Shown: positions 32,812 through 45,468 of the stretch, in pieces
How positions within the stretch are numbered: the first letter of the stretch is position 1
Layout: each line of letters starts with the position of its first letter
NCBI GenBank assembly: GCA_020536535.1
Contig: JAHLWZ010000822.1
Location: 1 to 64,000 of the forward strand
Source: Pelomyxa schiedti
Taxonomy: Eukaryota; Evosea; Pelobiontida; Pelomyxidae
DNA: 64,000 nt
Reading direction: 5' to 3'
The notes under the pieces: model-generated
What the model was told of the DNA's origin: nothing
Databases searched by the model: none
What the model saw: only the letters and a program-made list of their open reading frames with translations
Program-made: the position numbers and the translations under genes

Positions 32812-33802
32812 TTATTGCTTTTCTGTGTAGTAAGTGGTAACATCAATTCCGTGGACTGAGATATCATTTGGAGCCCAAGTCATAGGGAAATGTATGTTGT
32901 TTGGCTGGTACCGGTGTGTGGCTGTAAACACACCGTGTTCATATCCTGGAATGGCATACTGTACAGGATAAGGATACCACCAAGTACTGTTGATGGAGTT
33001 GGATCCGGGTTCAACAAAAGACCATGAGTTATTGAACCAAATTTCAACCCAGTCATGGTTTCCACCACTGCAAATAAGGTTAGAAGCATGTTGGGCTTCA
33101 GTGAAAGGGAATGAAACTTACTCGGCAGTATTCCAGCAGGGCGTTCCAGTCATTCTGGAAGGCACTCCAACTGCCCTCAATGCATCAACAAGCATTATAG
33201 CCCAGCCGGTGCAAGAAGCATATCCATATGACATTGTCTCAAATGGGGACATAACATCAGGGGTGCTGTTGGACTGGAAGATAATCCCCCACATTGTCCA
33301 AATCTCGGAGTTTATAGTATAAAAGGCATCGGTGATTGAGGTGGCTTTCTCCACCAATGGCATGAGAAGTTTATAAAACAGAGGGCGCCAATTATCTCTA
33401 GGTTCATCGACAACAGCATAGGGCAGAACCCATTCAGTGAAAATATCCCAAGGTACTTCCGATGCCCAATCCTGGCCAAAATGTTACGTCCGTTTCCAAC
33501 CTCAACCCAATTTCACTCAATTCACGTATTGCTTTAAAGTAATAGTAGAGATACAGATGAATAGCGTGCTGACAAAGCGTAGTTTATCGTGCTATTGATG
33601 TATGAAGGTATCAGGGTGTAGTAGTCACGGGCTGGTGCATTCTGCATCAAAAAGTCAAAACACCTGCCAAATTTACGCCTTTTAGTGCACAGTTATTATG
33701 GGTTTGTTGGGTGAAGTAGCCTCACTTGGAGAAGTCGTCGTCAGCATGGGAGCCTGCACAGAACAAACAATAAACAAGAATCAACCCACACCACAAACGC
33801 AT
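32812..33802 (-). CDS. Secreted transglutaminase-like cysteine protein
   Basis: Start MRLWCGLILVYCLFCAGSHA at 33802 is a clear signal peptide. Introns follow at DDDFSK-CFDFLMQ and after YALSARYSS. Core: ASEVPWDIFTEWVLPYAV, DEPRDNWRPLFYKLL, then MSYGYASCTGWAIMLVDALR (33260-33170, candidate catalytic Cys in ASCTGW), AVGVPSRMTGTPCWN and, after an intron, GGNHDWVEIWFNNSWSFVEP (His in NHDWVE). The rest, WWYPYPVQYAIPGYEHGVF and THRYQPNNIHFPMTW, runs to the stop at 32812. Transglutaminase-fold enzymes use a Cys-His-Asp triad for protein crosslinking or proteolysis; Cys and His are visible, and the Asp is probably near EPGSNSINS. It is likely secreted or lysosomal. The + strand neighbour at 34117 is divergent. 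Confidence 0.85.
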
Positions 33803-34116
33803 TTTCGGTTTTTTCACCCTTCTAAGGGAATTCTGATGAGGAGAAAAATGAGGGAGATTGAGGTTCTCTCTGGATGGGAAATTGGATTCTCCAAAACTTA
33901 GAATGGAGATCCAGGCCCGGAGATTGCTATCAGCACACTAATCTAAGGAATACTGGGAGCAAGAACCCACTACCCTAACTATGTGTGACAAACACACTTC
34001 AAAAATCTCAGTGACCCTTGGCCACCCCATACCTCTGAACCAAGTTATGGGTCATTCCATATTTCCACTCCTGATACGATTCGTAACGCACCAACCGACT
34101 TTCGATTCAACCCACA
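33803..34116. promoter_or_regulatory. Divergent promoter region (transglutaminase-like - / carboxylate reductase +)
   Basis: About 310 bases between two divergent starts. No recognisable boxes. Confidence 0.35.
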
Positions 34117-37100
34117 ATGAGCCTACCCACACACCTCTACGTGAGTGGTATATGGACAGGCTGCGCACTCCCCGCCGCAACTGCACCTGGAGGAGGTGAC
34201 GGCTCGCAAACACTGCCTGCATTATGGGAGGACGAGGAGCACTTACGGTGGGCGTTGTGCCTCACCGCAAACGATAAGGCGTATCCCTCGGCGTGGGGGT
34301 ATTATTGCCGAAACGGCGTGAGTGGGAGTGCGAGGGAGCGTGGTGTGGTTTTACATGGTGAGTGGGAGGGTAAATCAAAGGCTCTGGTGCTCAACGAACT
34401 TATGGGTATTTTTTATTTTTTTTTTTTTTTTTACATTTTTAAAAATGCTATATTATGTTGGACTGAATGAATTAAGCGAATGGGGAAACTGGGGAGACAA
34501 GGAAATATTTCTGCACTGCTCAGCTGTCTGGAGGAAATTTAGTTCTATCTGGCACCTGGACACTGAGTAGTGACCCTACCAAGTGCGGAACAGTGGTTTT
34601 AGCACTGGAGCCTGATGACAAAGAGTATCTCCCCTTTTCTTCCCCGAGACAAATTCTAATTGTTTTCAAGTATACATGTCTCGGGTCTTTGGTTGGGCCA
34701 ATCTGAGCCTCGTGACGATCTCGTCAACTTAATCCCAACAAATCCTATCTCGTGGTGCCTGTCACTGCTATTAGATGGGGGTCAAGCATTTGGTGCAGGC
34801 TATTTTGATGATTCTGCTGATGTACCAAATAACCCCCTCTTACTGTACTCATTACGGGGAAACTTCGATGTTAAAACTGGGGCTATTCATTTGAGAAAGG
34901 TTTTTTTTTTTTTTCACCTTTTCATTTCCATTACCCACGCAATCAGGTCTATGAGGGTTCTGCTGGCGAGGCGGAATACTATGTTGACTACAATGGCGTT
35001 TTGAGGAATGATGACGATGGATGGTGGCTTAGAGGCACCTGGGAAAATCCCAAAGCATGCACTAGTGGCACCTTTGTGTGCAGGAAACAGAATGACCAAG
35101 GCTGGGTCAGTTTCCGTTACTTATGTCGAATTTGTGTGGTAAACTCTCTGTCACTTATACTTTGGGTTCACAATTGTCTCAGCAACCTATTAAACCTGGG
35201 GGCACAAGGTGGTTTTGCACATTGTGTTTGTGGAATTGTTGTGATAATTGCTATCACAACCGTACAGAGCTAAATCAGCCTCCGCATTGCCATTCTCTTC
35301 TAGCCGAGCCAGTTTATGTTGAGGAAAGTGCAGTAGGTTCATGTTGTAGCGAGATGATTGCCGATAGCTTGGAAAGATTTGCCCCAAGACCTTTTCTTGG
35401 CTGGAGACGTGAGAATGAAATAGACTTCACTTGGATGACATATCAGGAGGTCACAGCTACTCAGACTTGAAACCAGTATTCATTTTTCTAGGTTTCTCTA
35501 AACGCTTGGAACTTTGCTGCAGCATTGAAGGCTAAAAGTATTCCACAGAGATCTTGCATTCTTTTTTATGCTGATATTCATATGCATTATGTTATTGCCC
35601 TTCTTGGTTCTCTTCTCTACAGTCTCATTGTTGTGCCTGTACATTCAGCACTTGAGCCTGAAGCCTTAGCTAAAGTACTCCTGCGTGTAAAGCCAGAAAT
35701 TTGTGTTGTGGGCTCTGAGTATTTATCCAAGTTCGGCGAATCCTTAAAGACTTGTATCAGTGAATGGAAGAAACCCCTTGTTATTGGAATTCCATCCATC
35801 ACGCCTCAAGAAATTCGACCTGAAGTCTTACCATCCATCTCAATTTCCGACTTTCTTTCATTGAGTGGGTCAGCTATACGACCCGCCATTGTGCCCCTAG
35901 GTCCCCAAGATGTATCAGCAGTTCTATTTACCAGTGGAAGCACAGGTCAACCTAAAGGTGCTGCCTATACAGAACAGCTACTTCTTCCCTCAGGCGGAGA
36001 TACTGTCAGGCAACCTTTTGTCCGGGTGGACTTCCAGCCATTCCATCCCTCATTTTTAATGACTCTGCTGTTCACTCTTCATGTTGGAGGAAGGCGTGCT
36101 TTTGCTAGACTTGATTCTGTTCTAGCAGATATGCAAAGTGTGAGGCCAACACACATCAGTGCCCCTCCTGCTTTCTGGACAATGCTACACAGAAAATTTA
36201 TTTCAGAAGTTTCCAGTGGTATTGAACCAGAAACCGTGGCCACAACTCTCCGGGGTAACTTAGGTGGCCGAGTGATGGATGCCTCCACTGGTGGAGCTCC
36301 AACATCTTCTGAGGTTGTAAAGTTTGTTCATGAGTGGCTTCACCTTGACTTAGCTGACCTATATGGATGCCGTGAAGCTGGAGGCATTGCGCGCAACGGA
36401 TGTGCCCATCCAGGAGTTGATGTTATAGTTGTGCCTCTTCAAGAAGGGATGTCAGAAATTACTGGGAGTGATGCACAGCACGGGGAAATTTGTGTTCACT
36501 CCTCTAGAATGATCCCTGGGTACTACAATGACACTGACGCAACTGAAAAAGTTAATACCTTCTTCATATTTTTCCCCACTAATAATCATAGGCATTCATA
36601 TCTGTGAATGGGAAACGGTACTATCGTACTGGTGACGTGGGTGAGGTGTTTGTTAGTGACGGTGTGAAGCATGTTCGGATATTGGATCGTTGTGCCAACT
36701 ATTTCAAGCTTTCACAAGGTGAATGGGTTTCACCTGTACATGTAGAGGAGGCCCTCGAACAGAGCCCCCTAGTGAGCCAGTGCTGTGTCATTGGCTCCCG
36801 CACTCAACCATACCTCGTTGCTGTTGTTGTCCCCTCCCAATCTTTTACCAGATTCTGGTCTTCTCCCAGCAACATGGAGGAATGTGAAGCCGCAATGATG
36901 AAAGAAATTAGATTCTGGTGCTCTCATCTGCATCTCCGAGCTGTGGTGTGTTAGTTTTATTATGTGCAATGTCATTCATTACATTATTCCAAAGGAGTTC
37001 CCCCAGGGTGTAGTTCTTGAAAAAGACCCTTGGACTCCAGAGAATGGACTTCTCACATCAACAGAGAAAAAGTGCCGACCGAAGTTACTTTCACATTATC

Positions 37101-38701
37101 ATAACCAAGTCAATGCCCTCTACCTGAAGATCGAATCACATTCCTCGGCATATTCCACTCCCTCAACTTCCAACTTGTCTCCTGTTTTTCAGCAAATCCT
37201 AGCCGGGATAATTCCTATGGGCATGAGCCTTAGTGGTGACGAATTTTTACATCAAATTGGCTGTGATTCTTTGTCTACAGCTACACTTGTTAACAAACTA
37301 CGGCAACTGGGATTACGTGATGTGACCTATCAATCTGTGCACACATATACACTTTCCCACTTGTCGGAATTGGTCTCACGTGCTTCCTCACCACAAACTA
37401 GGGGCCAACCAGGTTCCCCATCTTTAGCCCTTCCAGGAAACTCGTGGTCTGCAGAATGCGAACTACCTTCAGGGTTTCCTTCTGCCAAGACATTAAAGAC
37501 TGCAAAATCTCATATACTTCTCACAGTGTGTAGAACTATTAGCGATCACCCCTGCTCAATATTTACTTTAGGGAGCAACTGGATTTCTCGGTGCTTGTCT
37601 CTTGCCTGAGCTGTTGAATTTTTTTCCCTCTGGTAGGCACATTTATTGTTTGATCCGAGGGAAACCCAGCTTGCCTATGTCAGCATCAGAGCGGCTAAAA
37701 GCAGTCATGATCCAAGCCAAGTTTGGATGGCCACTCACCAACGATATCACCGCAAATGGAGAACGAAGAATCCATGCCATCGCTGGTGACTTATGCACCG
37801 ACAAATTTGGAATGAGTGCCGAAGACTACAATCATCTGGTTTCCTGTATCGGTGATGTCTTTCACTGCGGAGCCCATGTTGATATGTTGATGCCCTATTC
37901 AGTACTCCGCGAAGCAAATGTTACCGGCACAGTTCGGGTAGCCCGATTTGCCCTTGAAGCCGGCGCAAGGTTGCACCACGTTTCATCCGTTGCGGCTTTG
38001 CCTCCGGGACTCTCAAGGGGTGATGAGGAGGACTGGATTACAACTCCAATTGGAAATTGTATGCTTGATGCACGAGGAGGCTACGCGCAGACAAAAGCTA
38101 TTTCAGAGAGATTACTCCACAAAGCACACACGGAATTCGGTTTGGATGTGAGAATATTTAGACCATCCACTGTACGCCATTTACCCATAGTCCCTAACAC
38201 AGTTTTTGGCGGCCACTAACATCTATCAACAAGGTGAGTGCTCACAGACCAACTCAATTCGAAAACGACAAGGACTTCACAGTAACACTTGTGCGTGCCT
38301 GTGTCAAGCTTGGTGTCGCCGTACCCACTCAAGCACCGAACCTTCACTGGATTCCATCAGACTTTGTGAGCAAGGCTATCTGCCACCTCTCAGGATCCAG
38401 GACCGGCAGTGTGTTCAACCTCGCCGGCGACGGCCCCTTGCTTCGGGATGCCGTAGTTGAAGCAATGTCCCGCTCCGTTCCACCAAGGCAAGTCACGTGG
38501 CTGTCGCCGAACGAGTGGTGCTCAGCAATCACGCAGGCCTCGAGGGCCACCAGTTCCCATGAAGCCCTGCTCCCTACTCCCATTGCCGAGATGTTATGTA
38601 ATGTCCAGTTCACGGCGGAGCCATCATCACCAGACAAGTGTGCTACCTCAACCAAATCTCGGGCCGAATTAGCAAAACTTGGTGTGGAGTGGCTTTCATG
38701 A
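34117..38701 (+). CDS. Carboxylic-acid-reductase-type enzyme (adenylation-carrier-reductase) with N-terminal GxW-like and ZZ-like regions
   Basis: Start MSLPTHLYVSGIWTGC. About 360 residues of beta-rich sequence come first, with repeated glycine/tryptophan strands (VVLHGEWEGK; VLSGTWTLSSDPTKCG; WWLRGTWENPK). Then a cysteine/histidine cluster resembling a ZZ zinc finger: TRWFCTLCLWNCCDNCYHN and PPHCHSLL (about 35200-35300); its first Cys pair is not clear. Adenylation domain: FLGWRRENEIDFTWMTYQEV, LFTSGSTGQPKGAAYTE (35925-35975), LADLYGCREAGG, YYRTGDVGEV and NYFKLSQGEWVSPVHVEEAL. Carrier domain with phosphopantetheine site IGCDSLSTATL (about 37260). Reductase domain: LLTGATGFLGACLLPELL (across an intron, 37525-37605), VFHCGAHVDMLMPY, catalytic YAQTK (38080-38094) and RPSTVSAHRPTQF across an intron (about 38173-38251). 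Such enzymes activate a carboxylic acid with ATP and release it with NADPH as an aldehyde. The substrate is unknown; the adenylation style is acyl-CoA-synthetase-like, suggesting fatty acids. Confidence 0.85.
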
Positions 38702-38811
38702 GGAGCCTTTGGTAGAAAAAAATGGGTTCCGTCTTGTGGTTCCTGTCTATTTTTTGAAACAACACCCAAAAACCTTTGAACTTTTTACTTGGCCATAGTA
38801 GCACAAAATTT

Positions 38812-40631
38812 TTAGTATTTGCAGCAACCTTTACATAACCAAGCATAGAGTGTTGCTACAAAAGGGTATCCAAAGAAAACCCCAAGTAGTACAATAAAAT
38901 TGCCCAGTGTTGTGTCTCTGAAAGAAGGCAGGTTGGTCAACCTTATCAAGGTTATTTGGCCTACAATCATCACCAGCAGAAGGGGCCCTGCAACTTGTTG
39001 GGTGGCAATAAAGGGCAAGTTACATACGGAAACAGCGGAGAGCCACTACTAGAACAAGTTCATGCCACAGAGCAGACACAACAAAGACACTCAACATGGC
39101 AATTCGTTGAGTAAAGCCGGCATCCTGCATAGATTGCCAATAAACGTGCCTTCTCATCCAATCTGCCACCTAGCACAAATGAATCTACAATGTAATAGAA
39201 CAATGAAACTTTACAAGTGTATTCCATTCGCTCCACCAGACTTGCATACTTCTGGCAGTCCACCATGCTTCATAAAATCTTCTGTCCTCATATCCATGTA
39301 TCTAAGAGATATAAGAGACCCCTTCTTTTCAATGGAAATAAATGCCTCGGCTAGAAGATTCAAACAGGCGTGGAATAGGCCAAAAGCCATACTCATGAAA
39401 GTGATGAACCCTAGTAATGCACTAAACACTAAATGATGCTCTAGGTAATGCAAACCTGGAAGGATTGCCTTAATAATCAAGAAGACTACATTCGAGTTAT
39501 CAATGGAACTCCAGATTGGAAGCAACGCTTGGACAATTGTAATGTACGCAAGGGCGAAAGAAGCCACCATCTCGGTGAAGTATAAAGCAGCGTGTTGCCA
39601 ATTAGTGCGCTTGTTGATTGGGTACTCGATATAGTAACACAAAGTAGGATAGATCATGAATTTAACAAAATGTTTAACAGAGACAATGTTGTAAAACAGA
39701 CTCTTTTGGTGCTGCAACAATGATTTGTATTGAAAACAAGGATGGAATTGCCACACCTCTGGTTTTGCTTTGGGATTGTATACAAGTCCACGTTTTGTAA
39801 AAGATTCTTTTGGGCCAATATCACGATCAAACTTAGTCAGTCCCAAAAGAAATTCATATATGTGACGGTGCGTGAAGAAAAATCTGGTTCCAAGTCAGCT
39901 GAACGATATGTGAGAAAGCCAAAGGGAATTACGAGTGAATTTTCATAGAATACCTTTCCAAGCGTTAGTGATTCATATTAAAAATGGGAAAAAGCATACA
40001 CAGCACACTGCATAATAACACATGCCCCAGCTATCGGAGAAAAATTAGGCCTGAGGTAAAATAGCAATGCAATAGGCAGAAGAAGCACTCCTGCTTGCAC
40101 AAAAGAATACGCAGTATATGCAGCTGTCCCAAATGATGCATATCCTAGCGCCACAGTCTTGACCAGCAAGTAGACGCTGGCCGTGTACACAGCAAAAAGC
40201 ACATTTATGACCAATACAACTGGCAGATCGTGCAAACTCGACCAAAGCAGGGTTGTGTCTACTCTGATGCCGGATTTTCCGTCCCACACCAGCATCGCAC
40301 ACCACACGATCGCGAACATGACCACGAAGTTGGCAGCGGTGTTGCTCATTCCCTTCTCGCTAAAATACGATGCGCGCGGAACCGGCCAGTGCGTACGTGT
40401 GTCGGCGCCGCGGGCGTCAACGTCACGCGGATCTCGCGAGATCTTGGTCGTTGCTTTGTCAGTGTGTCTTACGATGTCGTCATCCAGATGAGGCTGTCGC
40501 TGCGATGCCTGGTTGTTGTGCACTTTGGTTCTTTTCATTCTTGTTTTGAACCGAAATGCGAAATCCAGTAACAGCAGATGCCGGATCCAAAAAAACGTCA
40601 TTTTCGCGAGCCCCTTTTGGATACTGAACAC
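38812..40631 (-). CDS. MBOAT acyltransferase of the DGAT1/SOAT family
   Basis: ER membrane enzyme joining acyl-CoA to diacylglycerol or sterol. The N-terminal soluble part (about 40538-40350) is charged and followed by hydrophobic segments (NFVVMFAIVWCAMLVW; VVLVINVLFAVYTASVYLL; AGVLLLPIALLFYL). Family motifs: KFMIYPTLCYYIEYPINKR (compare PTLCYQ-x-YPR), HACLNLLAEAF, DRRFYEAWWTARSMQ and WWSEWNT, VADWMRRHVYWQSM, and VFVVSALWHELVLVVAL with the catalytic His of the SA-x-x-HE motif (about 39085-39040). It ends in a TM segment and GCCKY, stop 38812. The start is uncertain: Met at 40631 or 40538, or an upstream exon. DGAT1 and sterol acyltransferase cannot be separated by eye. Confidence 0.83.
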
Positions 40632-40812
40632 CAGTTCCAGATAGTGGCTCCTCCCCTGTTCGCAATTTAATTACGGAGTTGTTGCGTTGGTTTCCTTGTC
40701 TCCTTTACAAGATGACCAACAACTCCCCCCCTTTTGTTGTTGTTTTGATTGCCATCCATCTACGAAACCATCAAGAACGTTAGAAAGAAATTAACACCCC
40801 CACAACGGTAAA

Positions 40813-41754
40813 ATGGGAGCAAGCGCCTCAGCACCGCGACCCGGCAACAACGAACTGGCCGCCGAGACTGGTCTTACCATTGAGAATGTGAACGCAATTA
40901 TGGCACACTGGCCCAACCGGGAGTCGCTCAAACTCGACGCGTTCACTGAGCTCGTGGCTCGGGCCAGAGTCGTTTTCCCGAATCTCAAAGTTTTGGCCAG
41001 CGAAGGTTTTGCTCACGAAATATTTTTCCTGTTTGACAGGAATCACGACGGTATGCATTTTTCTAATTTAAGTCGCTCTTATTGGTATAACATACTATTG
41101 GTTTCAATCTATTTCCTATCACGTTTATGTACGTTTACATTAGGGAGAGTGTCATACACGGAATTCCTTGGAGGACTGGCGATTTTGGCCAAGGGAGACT
41201 CTATTCAAAGAGCTAAGATGTTGTTCCAGGCCTGTGATGAAAATAGTGATGGACAAGTAACGAAGGGTGAGTTCATAGGAGCCCTCAAGACTTCAATGAA
41301 TGCATGCAAAATACTCGTTAAAGCTCAGTTACAAAGTTACATGAACCGGACTACTGGCGGGAACTTTGGCAGTATTTTTTCCCATTAATACTTAATTAGA
41401 TTGATAACTAACCTAAAGTAAGCCGGACTCATCAGTTCCATGATTCTGAGTGCCGTAAGCTTTGATGCCGATAAGTTCGCTGAGCTTGCCTTCACTGCCG
41501 ACACAGACCATAGTGGGACTCTATCGATGGAAGAATGGCTTGCCCACTTCCAATCCAACCAGGCAATTGCCCGCCTATTCGCCTTTGCCTCTGGTGACCT
41601 TATTGTGGCCCCATCATCACTGACTGGTGACACCCAACGTGTTGTGCGGCTTCTCAGTCTTGAATTCCCGGCCCTCAGTGATGCCACAATTACAACACTC
41701 CTTGATGAATACAATACTGAGGCTGCCAAGTCCACACATGCAGCTAGGCTTTGA
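40813..41754 (+). CDS. N-myristoylated EF-hand calcium-binding protein
   Basis: Start MGASASAPRPGN: Gly2 with Ser/Ala at positions 5-6 is a good N-myristoylation site. Three canonical EF loops are visible: DRNHDGRVSYTE (across an intron at about 41050-41143), DENSDGQVTKGE (about 41239-41274) and DTDHSGTLSMEE (about 41503-41538). Each has D, D/N and S/D at the first three ligand positions and Glu at 12. A second intron lies at about 41371-41420 and joins GGNFG to TGLISSMILSAVSF. The layout is like NCS/calcineurin-B-type membrane sensors, but with an extra C-terminal helix region (about 70 residues). The target is unknown. Confidence 0.87.
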
Positions 41755-41887
41755 TCAACACCAATCAATCCACTTCAGCCAGTCTGGTGATGTTTGTTGT
41801 CACTGAGTATCTAAAAAAAAAACAACTCCATAGAACAAAAATCCACCAAACAAAAAAAAAAACCAACACAAACAAACAGGGGGCAAT

Positions 41888-42121
41888 TCAGATGTGAGCA
41901 TGTCTTTTCCAACCAATGCAACAACAGATGTATGTATCCTTGTAGTTCTGGTGAGCTCTCAAGTTAAGGATAGGACTTCTGTCAGGAATTCGAACTCCCC
42001 CTGATAAGCACTTGTAATCCTCAAACTTTGCCCTGTAAAGTCGTTTTTTTGACGGTGTGAGGAGTGATGGGCGCAGGATTAAGGGAATCCCGGTGTGATG
42101 ACTGGGCGCCAAGTTGGCCAA
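41888..42121 (-). CDS. Possible small protein of 77 residues, unrecognised
   Basis: Open frame from MANLAPSHHTGIPLILRPSL to the end CCCIGWKRHAHI in the roughly 620-base gap between the EF-hand stop and the acid phosphatase start. It is basic and Cys-containing with no known motif. Composition is plausible for coding, but there is no independent support. The rest of the gap shows only A/C-rich low-complexity DNA (41812-41877) and nothing assignable. Confidence 0.2.
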   Translation of the reverse strand: MANLAPSHHTGIPLILRPSLLTPSKKRLYRAKFEDYKCLSGGVRIPDRSPILNLRAHQNYKDTYICCCIGWKRHAHI

Positions 42122-42377
42122 CTAATTATGGCCATTCACCGGAACCGGCGAGTTCACTCTAACAGACACCAGCCAACCGACCCACCTTATAAACCCCTCT
42201 GTATCGTGTAAATAGTTGAGACAAAGTTGTGATATAAGCAAACACAAACACATGAGAACAACAACACTATACAGCCCACAACGTCCCTCACCCAGACCAC
42301 ATCTCTTACAACTGTGAGGCAAGATGCCCCCAGCACGGGCAGGAATTTTGTGTGGTCTGAAGGTAGAAAAATAACGA

Positions 42378-44037
42378 ATGAGAGAGCACGTTTCCTCGAT
42401 TGTGGGGGCGGTTGCGCGGCACATCAAGGGTATTGGGGGGAGGCAACCAGCGGATCTGGAGCTCCTTTTTGTTCAAGTAGCCACTCCCACAACGCTGCCT
42501 GCCAACACGAAACACTCAAAAAAAAAAGGTGATTGCACGGCACGGGACCAGGGCTCCTTTGGGAATATTCTCCTCTGCCTTCCCTAAAGTGGGTTGCTGT
42601 TCTATTTGTTTTTTTGGGTTTTTTCCCATTGTGTTTGTTCATCAAGAGCAGGATACTCCATGTGTGGGGAGACCCAACCCAATAAGTACAATGTCAACGA
42701 GTGCTGACACTCTGGTCAGTCATTATGTGCCTGAAGACCAAGACCCTGACGAAACTTCCACAGAGCCAGTTTGCTTCACTTTTCTCACCAACTCACTTTA
42801 AAATGACAACCCTGTTTTTTATGTTTAGGGAAGACTCACTATCTTCGGAGTGGAGGAGATGATTAACGTTGGAAAATACTTACGAGACAGCTATGTCACA
42901 CAGCACCACTTATTACCAGAAGATTACGATCCAGCTTTCATTTTTATGCGGTAGATTCGAGGATTTGCATTGCCTGCATCTCAATTTGGCATACAGGTCC
43001 ACTACCGTCGACCGCACTATCCAGAGTGCTAAAGCGATTATGCGAGGACTTTACCCAAGTGAACATCGGAGCTCACAGCACAAAGCAATTCCAATATATT
43101 CCTTGAACCAAAATGCAGAAAACATGTGGCCCAGATCAGCTTGCCGAAGGTTTGTTTGCTTACTAGAATAACACCAATAACGGTCATTAGATTGATGGAG
43201 ATGAAGCAAAAGTTAAAAAAAACACATGGTTACCAGTCTATTCTAAATAAATTTTCGGGCATAAGGTACCCCTTTGAGCCGTCAACTTGAACCTATATCC
43301 AATTCAGAGATTTTCTCAAAGACCAGTTTGGAGAGGGAATCCAGAAAGAATCTTTTGAGGGAATCCACAACTCCATTGAAATTATGAAGAGATTAAATCT
43401 CCCAATACAATGTAAGGGGATCTCTGAGAAGGAGTTACAAAAGATGGTATTGTACTTCTTATTTGTTGTAGTAACGCAAATAGGCACACGAGGCATCATC
43501 TACCTTGATGAAGGAACTCCATTCCATGGAGTTTTTACAGCTGGGTATAGGGCGGTTTTTGCATGACATACTAGAATCTATGCGTTTAAAGGTGGGGAGG
43601 ATGTTCATTTTTGTTGCTGAATTCTTGGCAGGTAGCTGGAAAAGTTACCACTAAAATGTGCATTTACACTGGCCATGATAATACGTGTGCGTCTCCTCTG
43701 TAAATACCATCATGCTTACGCTCTGTACAAAAGTGGCACCCATTCAACGAGCATTGGGCATCTTTGTTGGCCATCCTGCAATGGGCTCATTCCTGTGCTT
43801 AGAGCTGTACAGGACGAAAAAGAGCTCACATGACCACTACATCCGGGTACTCAGTGACAATAGACCAGTGATGCTACCCTTTTCCAAAAAGCAAGGTCCG
43901 ACAGTGCAATAACTAACATGTCTTTCTTGCCTAATACTCTTCTAGTGTACTGCCCATATGCCACCTTCCTTGAACATGTTGGTAAATATGAAATTGACAC
44001 CCACAGTTACGAAGTACAGTCGGCGCTCTCTTGGTAA
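42378..44037 (+). CDS. Histidine acid phosphatase family enzyme
   Basis: Start MREHVSSIVGAVARHI (42378; an in-frame alternative is not seen, and the ATG at 42324 is in another frame). LELLFVQ joins across an intron (about 42478-42528) to VIARHGTRAPLGIF, the RHG-x-R-x-P catalytic motif. Then GRLTIFGVEEMINVGKYLRD (compare GQLT-x-x-G), RSTTVDRTIQSAKAIMRGLY (RST-x-x-RT), a helical insert (MKQKLKKTHGYQSI; GISEKELQKM), KMCIYTGHDNT-LAPIQRAL with the HD catalytic pair (intron donor GTGCGT at about 43686), and MGSFLCLELYR and HYIRVLSDNRPVMLP, ending QVYCPYATFLEHVGKYE with stop 44035-44037. No signal peptide is visible in this model, so cytosolic or missing first exon. Substrates may be phosphomonoesters or inositol phosphates. 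Confidence 0.87.
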
Positions 44038-44120
44038 CACTACCAAATGAAAAGAAACAAAAGAACCACAAAACCAGAATAAGGTTTTTGTGTTATTTTA
44101 TGCTTTGAGAGGGGTACTAT

Positions 44121-45400
44121 TTATACTTTTTGTACAAAAGATGCCAGTAGTCCATAGTGATCAGATATCCATTTCATTGCCAAGCCATCCACTGGCATTT
44201 TCGCCACTATATCAATTTTTACAGGGCTTATTCGTCCCCGGACTACAACGCGGTCAAATCGAGACACAATAGCAGAACCCTGGCAGGAAGACAACACATT
44301 AGTGTTTGTTGTGCCATCAAACGTATATCCCCGTTCATCAGGGTGAAGTTGTGCCCACACATCCTCATATCCACATTTTTGTGCGTATTGTTCCTTCTTG
44401 TTGTAGTTGATGTTGAAGTCTCCTGCGATAATTGAGGCACTACAATGGCTCAGTAGTGAAGCCACGTGTGTGAATTGTAAGTCCCGTGCCTGTATAGCAT
44501 TGGCCTCACTCTGCAAATGTACACTAGCCATTCCAATGATTCCAATGGGACTGTCCCATTGTCCTGTGTAGATAGAAAAGAATAAATAGATGGGATTAGG
44601 AACTTTCGTGTGATTACGAAGCTAGGTACCAATTACTGCCTTCCTGCCGGTTCCAGGAAGGTCCACACATTCCATGGACTTTGGGAATGCGGTGGTTGTT
44701 TTAGATAGAATGCAGGTTCGGTAGGACGAGGTCTGTCCTACAAGTGAGGTGCATGCATAGTGTTGTTGTATTGCGGGCTGTGCCAATAAGGCGTTCCACA
44801 GATAGGGAGTCATCTCCTGCAACAAAACAATATCAACGGACAAAGATGCAATAAGTTCCCCAAGAGCTTTCATGCGCAGCTCTACTTCTGTAAAATTTGT
44901 TTATTCTTGGTGGTTTTGTTCATACATTTTATATTAATTGTAGGTATAGATAGATGGCCATCTATCTATCAAAACATGCCATCCATTGATATCCAAACAT
45001 TAAGAGTCATCACAGAGAACGTTCCAACCAACTGTGACCCTACGTTCGTGGTACTCGTACTCGTTTCCGCTGTTGTTGTTGGTGGTGACGATGCTGCCGT
45101 TGCGCTCGATGGCAGGGCAGTCCCAATGTTTTGTGGGGGGCCACCATCACTGGCTGCTGCTGTTGTTGGTGTTGTTGTCGTTGATGCAGTGGGGGGCGTG
45201 GGCCCAGGGGAAGGGCAAGAACAGGGACAGGGACACCAGGAGCGGGAAGAAGGGGACCAGGCAAGGGGAGGCAGGGGCTTGGCGAGCAGGGGGGCCTTGC
45301 TAGCCGACGCGGGCGAGGCCGGCTTGATGAGGGAGGGTGGCTCCGGCGGGGGTCCCTTCTTGGCCAACCGAGCACGTCCCTGCTGTAGTGCCGCGTCCAT
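44121..45400 (-). CDS. TDP2: TDP2-like endonuclease/exonuclease/phosphatase-fold enzyme
   Basis: Likely removes topoisomerase II peptides from 5' DNA ends, or is a related phosphodiesterase. Start MDAALQQGRARLAKKGPPPE (45400), then an A/P/S/T-rich linker. EEP motifs in order: FSVMTLNVWISMDGM (about 44990), SVDIVLLQEMTPYLWN with the metal-binding Glu, GMASVHLQSE, SASIIAGDFNINYN (GD-x-N), DVWAQLHPDERGYTFDGTTN, SRFDRVVVRG and ISDHYGLLASF with the catalytic SDH. TDP2 shares the DVWE-x-L...YTWD...FDR pattern. There is no N-terminal UBA domain. Two introns. Stop 44121-44123, only 83 bases from the convergent phosphatase stop. Confidence 0.82.
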
Positions 45401-45468
45401 TCGTTGTTTATTTTTGGTTTCATGTATGAAAAACCTTCGACGAATCAATCGATTGATCGACGAACAGG

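Noticed and set aside
41985-41999. tRNA T-loop-like GTTCGAATT on the minus strand
   Set aside because: No acceptor, D-arm or anticodon stem can be folded around it; the stem next to the loop does not pair.
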